From the NCBI GenBank assembly GCA_963724705.1, contig CAVRVS010000001.1:62001-126000 (forward strand): a DNA stretch of 64,000 nucleotides. Reading direction: 5' to 3'. The notes under the pieces were generated by a model. It was not told where the DNA came from and made no database searches. It was given only the letters and a program-made list of their open reading frames with translations. Positions within the stretch are counted from its first letter, which is position 1; the number at the start of each line of letters is the position of its first letter. The translations under genes were made by a program, and so were the position numbers. Source of the DNA: DASQPR01 sp963724705 (lineage in GTDB: Bacteria > Actinomycetota > Actinomycetes > Mycobacteriales > Micromonosporaceae). Positions 59,872 through 64,000 of this stretch are shown piece by piece.

Positions 59872-60600
59872 TCAGGTCGCGTCGTCTGCACGTGCGTCGG
59901 CGTAGGCGGCCAAGCGCGCCGCGAGTTCGGCCGGGCGCGCCAGCGCAACGAGGTGACCGCCCGGCATCACGTCGGGGGTAATGCCCAGCCGTTGTTCGGC
60001 CACGCGTCGCTGGAAGTCGGCCGGAAAGCACCGGTCATCGCGGCCGGACAGCACCCGCGTTCGCACGGCAGGCCAGGCGCCGTTCAGCCCGACATCGGCG
60101 AACGGTGTGTCCGATTGCTCCTGTGGGGTGGCCATCGCGTCGTCAGCGACGGACCGCGGAACGTCGTGGAAGAAATAGGTCCAGAGGTCGAACTCGGCGT
60201 CCGGTGGCCGACCGTCGCGGACGTCCTGCTCGCGCCGCGCCGCACGCGAACCGGTGTTCTCCCACCAGTCGCCGGCCGTCTCGCCATCCGCGGGGATCAT
60301 CGCGTTGACCAGGATCAGCAACGACACTGGGACTCGGTCGCAGACCGACGGCACGGTGAAACCGCCCATCGATTGCGCGACGATGACCAGGTCGGTGCCG
60401 GTCGGACCGGCGATGTCCGGACCAGCATCGTCGATGGCGGCGACAACGGCATCGGCGTACTCGGCGAACCCGGCCTTGTCGTCGCCGGCAGGCAGGTCAA
60501 CCGCGATCGCACGGTGGCCACGTGCCCGCAATTCGGGCTCGACCAGATGCCAGTAGGCCGCCGCCCCGCCGGCTCCGGGGATCAGTACGAAACTCGCCAT
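59872..60600 (-). CDS. alpha/beta hydrolase
   Basis: 242 aa. FVLIPGAGGAAAYWHLVEPEL is the oxyanion region, VIVAQSMGGFTVPSV the nucleophile elbow (AQSMGG, i.e. Ala in place of the first Gly of GxSxG), LSGRDDRCFPADFQRR the acid Asp region, and MPGGHLVALARPAELAARL the catalytic His. It resembles the small plant-esterase/HNL-like hydrolases common in soil actinobacteria. Start ATG 60600; 24 nt from the aldo/keto reductase start, possibly cotranscribed. Confidence 0.88.
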   Translation of the reverse strand: MASFVLIPGAGGAAAYWHLVEPELRARGHRAIAVDLPAGDDKAGFAEYADAVVAAIDDAGPDIAGPTGTDLVIVAQSMGGFTVPSVCDRVPVSLLILVNAMIPADGETAGDWWENTGSRAARREQDVRDGRPPDAEFDLWTYFFHDVPRSVADDAMATPQEQSDTPFADVGLNGAWPAVRTRVLSGRDDRCFPADFQRRVAEQRLGITPDVMPGGHLVALARPAELAARLAAYADARADDAT

Positions 60601-60722
60601 CCGGTGATTATCCCCGCGCGGCAGTTATCCCGTACGGCGGTTATCCCCGGCACCGCGGTGTCGATGGGCGAGCGGCGGCGCACCGAGCGGGGAATCCCCT
60701 CCGGCGCGCCGCCGTCTGCCCG

Positions 60723-61580
60723 TCAGCCCAGGCCGGCCGCCGAGACGACGGCCCGCCGGGTCAGCACACTGACCATATGGGTGCGATAGTCGGCCGAAGC
60801 CGAGACGTCCGTCGTCGGACGTGTGCCCTCGGCCGCGTGCGCCGCCGCCGCCGCGATGGCGGACTCGGTCGCACTTGCGCCGACCAACGCCGCTTCGACG
60901 CCTACCGCCCGAACCGGCACCGGCGCCATGTTCGTCAAGCCGATCGCCGCCTCGGCTATCGAGCCATTCTCGCGTCGTAGGGCCACGGCAACGCCGACCG
61001 TTGCCCACATCTGTGCCATCCGGTTGAACTTCTCGTAGTGCGTACCCCAGCCCGGCCGCTTCGGGAGGCGTACGGACACCAGCACATCGTCCGGTCCGAG
61101 CGCGGTAGTGAGGTAGTCGACGAAGAAGTCCGCCGCCGCGACCTGCCGCCGCCCACCGGAGCCGGCGATATCGAACACGGCATCGGAGGCGATGGCGACG
61201 GCCGGCATGTCGCCGGCCGGATCGGCGTGGGCGAGTGAGCCGCCGAACGTGCCCCGGTGGCGCACCTGGCGGTCGGCCACCGTACCGGTCGCCTTCGCGA
61301 CGAGCGAGGCGAACTCGTTGACCAACGGGTCCGCGAGCACCTCGGCGTGCGTGGTGGCCGCGCCGATGACGATCACGTCGCCGTCGTCACGTACGCCGCG
61401 CATCTCGCTGACGTCACCGACATCGACCACGAGCGTCGGCGCGGCCAAACGCAGCCGCAGCAACGGGATGAGGCTCTGGCCGCCGGCGAGGACCTTGGCA
61501 TCCTCACCGCCTTGGGCGAGCAACCGTACGGCGTCCTCGACACCCGACGCCTTTGCATAGTCGAACTTCGACGGAATCAC
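60723..61580 (-). CDS. CO dehydrogenase/xanthine dehydrogenase medium (FAD) subunit
   Basis: 285 aa FAD subunit of a molybdenum hydroxylase. IPSKFDYAKASGVEDAVRLLAQGGEDAKVLAGGQSLIPLLRLRL opens the family, with AGGQS as the FAD pyrophosphate motif; TVADRQVRHRGTFGGSLAHADPAGD is the second FAD motif (T-x-GG). The C-terminal domain is complete. Start GTG 61580 overlaps the large-subunit stop by 4 nt. Carries electrons from the molybdenum and iron-sulfur subunits onward. Confidence 0.92.
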   Translation of the reverse strand: MIPSKFDYAKASGVEDAVRLLAQGGEDAKVLAGGQSLIPLLRLRLAAPTLVVDVGDVSEMRGVRDDGDVIVIGAATTHAEVLADPLVNEFASLVAKATGTVADRQVRHRGTFGGSLAHADPAGDMPAVAIASDAVFDIAGSGGRRQVAAADFFVDYLTTALGPDDVLVSVRLPKRPGWGTHYEKFNRMAQMWATVGVAVALRRENGSIAEAAIGLTNMAPVPVRAVGVEAALVGASATESAIAAAAAHAAEGTRPTTDVSASADYRTHMVSVLTRRAVVSAAGLG

Positions 61581-63979
61581 TGATCCACCCCAATCCCTGC
61601 CGAAGAATTCCGGTTGGCTGCCCGCCAGACCCGCTCGGGCGTACACGGCATCTCAATGTCATTGATGCCTCTGGGCCGCAACGCGTCGACCACCGCGTTG
61701 ACCACGGCCGGCGTCGACGCGATCGTGCCGGCCTCGCCGACGCCCTTGGTCCCCAGTGGATGGCCGGGGGCCGGCGTCTCCGTCCGGTCGGTCACGAAAT
61801 CCAGCAGATCGGCCGCGGACGGCAGCGTGTAGTCGACGAACGTGCCGGTCAACATGTTGCCCTCGGCGTCGTAGACGGCCTCCTCGAAGAGTGCCTGCGC
61901 GATGCCCTGGGCGACGCCGCCGTGCACCTGACCCTCGACGATCAGTGGATTGATGACCCGGCCGACGTCGTCGACGGCGACGTACTTGCGGATCTTCGTC
62001 GTGCCGGTCTCGGTGTCGACCTCCACGGCGCACAGATGCGTACCGTGCGGGTAGGAGAAGTTCGTCGGGTCGTAGACCGCCTCGGCGTCGAGGTTGGCCT
62101 CCACGCCGTCGGGCAGGTCATGCGCGGCGAACACGGCCAGCGCACAATCCGCGATCGTCTTGCCCTCGCCCGGCGTGCCACGCACCTTGAACGCGCCATC
62201 GGTGAATTCGAGGTCGTTGACGTCGCATTCGAGCATGTGCGCGGCGATCGGCTTCGCGTTCTGGATCACCTTCTGGCACGCCTGGTAGAGCGCGATGCCG
62301 CCGACGGCGAGCGAGCGGGATCCGTACGTGTCGAGGCCCTTGACCGATTGCCTCGTGTCACCGTGCAGCACTTCGACGTCATCGAAACCGACGCCGAGCT
62401 GGTCGGCAACGATCTGGCTCCACGCCGTCTCGTGGCCCTGTCCGTGCGCGGACGATCCGGTGACCACCTCGACCTTGCCGGTCGGCAGCATCCGCACGCC
62501 GGCGTGCTCCCAGCCGCCCGCGCCGTAGCGCAGCGCCCCGAGCACCCGCGACGGCGCCAGACCACACATTTCGGTGTACGTCGAGATGCCGATGCCGAGC
62601 TGGACCGGATCGTTCGACGCGCGCCGGCTGGCCTGCTCGGCCCGCAGTTCGTCGTAGCCGAACAGCTCCATCGCCTTGGCCGTGGCCGCCTCGTAGTTGC
62701 CCGAGTCGTACGTCAGTCCGGCCACCGTCGTGAACGGGAACTCCTCGTGCTTGATCCAGTTGCGCCGGCGGATCTCCATCGGGTCGACGCCGATCTCCAC
62801 GGCGAGCTCGTCCATCATGCGCTCGATGGCGTACGTCGCCTCGGGTCGACCGGCGCCCCGGTAGGCATCGGTGATGGTGGTGTTGGTGAACACGCCGGTG
62901 CACTCGAAGCGCATGGCCGGGAACTTGTAGATCGCGTTGTACATGAACGCGCCGAGCAATGGCACGCCCGGCCCGACGAGGCCGAGGTAGGCGCCCATGT
63001 TGGCGAGCAAGTTCACGCGCAGCCCGAGCACGGTGCCGTCGCGGTTCGCGGCCACCTCGATGTCTTGGATCTGGTCGCGGCCGTGATGCGCGACCAGCAG
63101 GCTGTCGGAGCGCGTCTCGGTGTACTTGACCGGCTTGCCGACGCGTTGCGCGGCAAAGTACGCGAGCATCTCCTCGTTGATCAGCTGCAGCTTGCCGCCG
63201 AACCCGCCGCCGACGTCCGGCGCGACGACCCGGATCTTCTGTTCCGGCGTACCGGTCAGCAGCGACATCAGGAACCGCAGGATGTGCGGGATCTGCGTGG
63301 CCGACCAGATGGTGAATCCGCCACCACGACCGGCCGGTTCGACGACGACGCTGCGCGGCTCCATGAACGACGGCAACAGTCGCTGCTGCTTATACCGCCG
63401 TTTGAGGACAATGTCGGCGTTGGCGAACGCTTCGTCGGTGGAACCGCCCGTGCCGGCCGCGCCGGAGTCGAAAATCCAGGTGTAGCTCTTGTTCGTGCCC
63501 TTGTCCGGGTGGACGAGCTCGGCGCCGTCGGCGATGGCCGCTTCCATGTCGAGCACGACCGGCAACGGCTCGTAGTCAACGTCGATTGCCGCGATCGCGT
63601 CGACGGCGGCGGCCTTGCTGCGTGCCACGACGACGGCCACCGGCTCACCGGTGTGGTTGACCGCATCGACGGCGAGCGGCGGCCGGTTCGGCATCACGAT
63701 GTCCTCGGTGACCGGCCAGGCGCACGGCAACGATCCCTGGATGTCGGCGATGTCGCGACCGGTGAACACATCGACGACGCCGGGCTCTGAGCGGGCGCCC
63801 GATGCGTCGATGTTGGTTATGCGCGCCCGAGCCATGGGGCTACGCAGGATCGCCATGTGCAGCATCCCGGGCAGCACGATGTTGTCTGTCCAGTTTGTCC
63901 GGCCGGTGATAAGTCGCGCGTCCTCTTTGCGGCGCCGCGGTGCACCGATCTCGGTCGTACGGTCGTCGGTGACGGTCAT
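61577..63979 (-). CDS. molybdenum hydroxylase large subunit (form II CO dehydrogenase-like)
   Basis: 800 aa. Mo-cofactor subunit of the xanthine-oxidase family: VAPDVGGGFGGKLQL, DAYRGAGRPEATYAIER, GSSAHGQGHETAWSQI and the active-site Glu in GTKGVGEAGTIASTPAVVNAV. The loop reads AYRGAGR, the form II signature, not the AYxCSFR of true CO dehydrogenases, so CO is probably not the main substrate. ATG 63979 overlaps the stop of the upstream gene; the order is small (edge), large, medium. Needs a molybdopterin-cytosine-dinucleotide cofactor made elsewhere. Confidence 0.93.
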   Translation of the reverse strand: MTVTDDRTTEIGAPRRRKEDARLITGRTNWTDNIVLPGMLHMAILRSPMARARITNIDASGARSEPGVVDVFTGRDIADIQGSLPCAWPVTEDIVMPNRPPLAVDAVNHTGEPVAVVVARSKAAAVDAIAAIDVDYEPLPVVLDMEAAIADGAELVHPDKGTNKSYTWIFDSGAAGTGGSTDEAFANADIVLKRRYKQQRLLPSFMEPRSVVVEPAGRGGGFTIWSATQIPHILRFLMSLLTGTPEQKIRVVAPDVGGGFGGKLQLINEEMLAYFAAQRVGKPVKYTETRSDSLLVAHHGRDQIQDIEVAANRDGTVLGLRVNLLANMGAYLGLVGPGVPLLGAFMYNAIYKFPAMRFECTGVFTNTTITDAYRGAGRPEATYAIERMMDELAVEIGVDPMEIRRRNWIKHEEFPFTTVAGLTYDSGNYEAATAKAMELFGYDELRAEQASRRASNDPVQLGIGISTYTEMCGLAPSRVLGALRYGAGGWEHAGVRMLPTGKVEVVTGSSAHGQGHETAWSQIVADQLGVGFDDVEVLHGDTRQSVKGLDTYGSRSLAVGGIALYQACQKVIQNAKPIAAHMLECDVNDLEFTDGAFKVRGTPGEGKTIADCALAVFAAHDLPDGVEANLDAEAVYDPTNFSYPHGTHLCAVEVDTETGTTKIRKYVAVDDVGRVINPLIVEGQVHGGVAQGIAQALFEEAVYDAEGNMLTGTFVDYTLPSAADLLDFVTDRTETPAPGHPLGTKGVGEAGTIASTPAVVNAVVDALRPRGINDIEMPCTPERVWRAANRNSSAGIGVDQ

Positions 63980-64000
63980 GCCGACACCCCCTCGTCGGCC
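63976..64000 (-). CDS. C-terminal codons of an upstream gene, probably the 2Fe-2S small subunit
   Basis: The last eight codons read ADEGVSA then TGA, the stop overlapping the large-subunit ATG (ATGA). Only position suggests identity: small iron-sulfur subunits usually adjoin the large subunit in these operons. Confidence 0.5.

Noticed and set aside
61577..63979. true carbon monoxide dehydrogenase (CoxL)
   Set aside because: The active-site loop is AYRGAGR, the form II type, without the Cys of AYxCSFR needed for the Mo-Cu site.

Overview
The window is high-GC DNA (about two thirds G+C by eye) from a free-living actinobacterium. The pointers are an EthA-type Baeyer-Villiger monooxygenase, DinB and maleylpyruvate-isomerase-like proteins typical of mycothiol users, an actinobacterial Tad/Flp pilus locus, promoters of the TTGACA-N18-TAGNNT type, many GTG/TTG starts and many 4-nt stop/start overlaps. 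The family or genus cannot be fixed from the sequence. There is no phage, transposase, CRISPR array or replication origin.

Layout. 1-6.5 kb: end of a ketopantoate-reductase-like gene, a metallo-beta-lactamase-fold hydrolase and an amidohydrolase, then a compact redox operon (small exported Ser/Gly-rich protein, ApbE, ferric-reductase-like membrane protein, NuoF-like flavoprotein, ferredoxin) that looks like an electron path from NAD(P)H to outside the membrane. 6.5-16 kb: acetyltransferase, zinc/cation exporter, fatty acid desaturase, tRNA-Val(CAC), EthA-like monooxygenase, a sulfide:quinone-reductase-like flavoprotein and a large GGDEF-EAL sensor. 16-26 kb: a YciI-like gene remnant, a secreted beta-propeller protein, an amidase-permease pair, a MetE-like methyltransferase, a helix-hairpin-helix protein, a glycosyltransferase and a membrane-anchored M28 peptidase. 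26.2-26.5 kb: a gene-free stretch that folds on paper into a structured RNA, preceded by a promoter and an unusually long Shine-Dalgarno match. 26.5-40.3 kb: a GT39-type mannosyltransferase, then a Tad/Flp pilus operon on the minus strand (SAF/CpaB, TadZ, TadA, TadB, TadC, Flp pilin, two TadE-like, one TadG-like, LysM protein), nearly all translationally coupled, with a TPR protein upstream.

40.3-50 kb: M3-like metallopeptidase, secreted GH18 chitinase with a promoter and candidate operator, GMC oxidoreductase, an unknown membrane protein, and a single reading frame that fuses an amino-acid permease to a flavin monooxygenase. 50-55.6 kb: a MarR regulator divergent from a mycothiol-type DinB protein, a Rieske lipoprotein, an unknown membrane protein, a WYL regulator divergent from an epoxide hydrolase (the latter apparently frameshifted near its start), and a DUF4235 protein. 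55.8-64 kb: sedolisin-type (S53) secreted peptidase, an SRPBCC-DinB fusion coupled to an aldo/keto reductase, an alpha/beta hydrolase, and the medium and large subunits of a form-II CO-dehydrogenase-like molybdenum hydroxylase, with the last codons of a probable small subunit at the right edge.

The most unusual items are the structured RNA at 26.2-26.5 kb, the permease-monooxygenase fusion, the ApbE-linked redox operon with a minimal partner protein, and two probable frameshifts (tadE-like at 31.5 kb, epoxide hydrolase at 54.1 kb).
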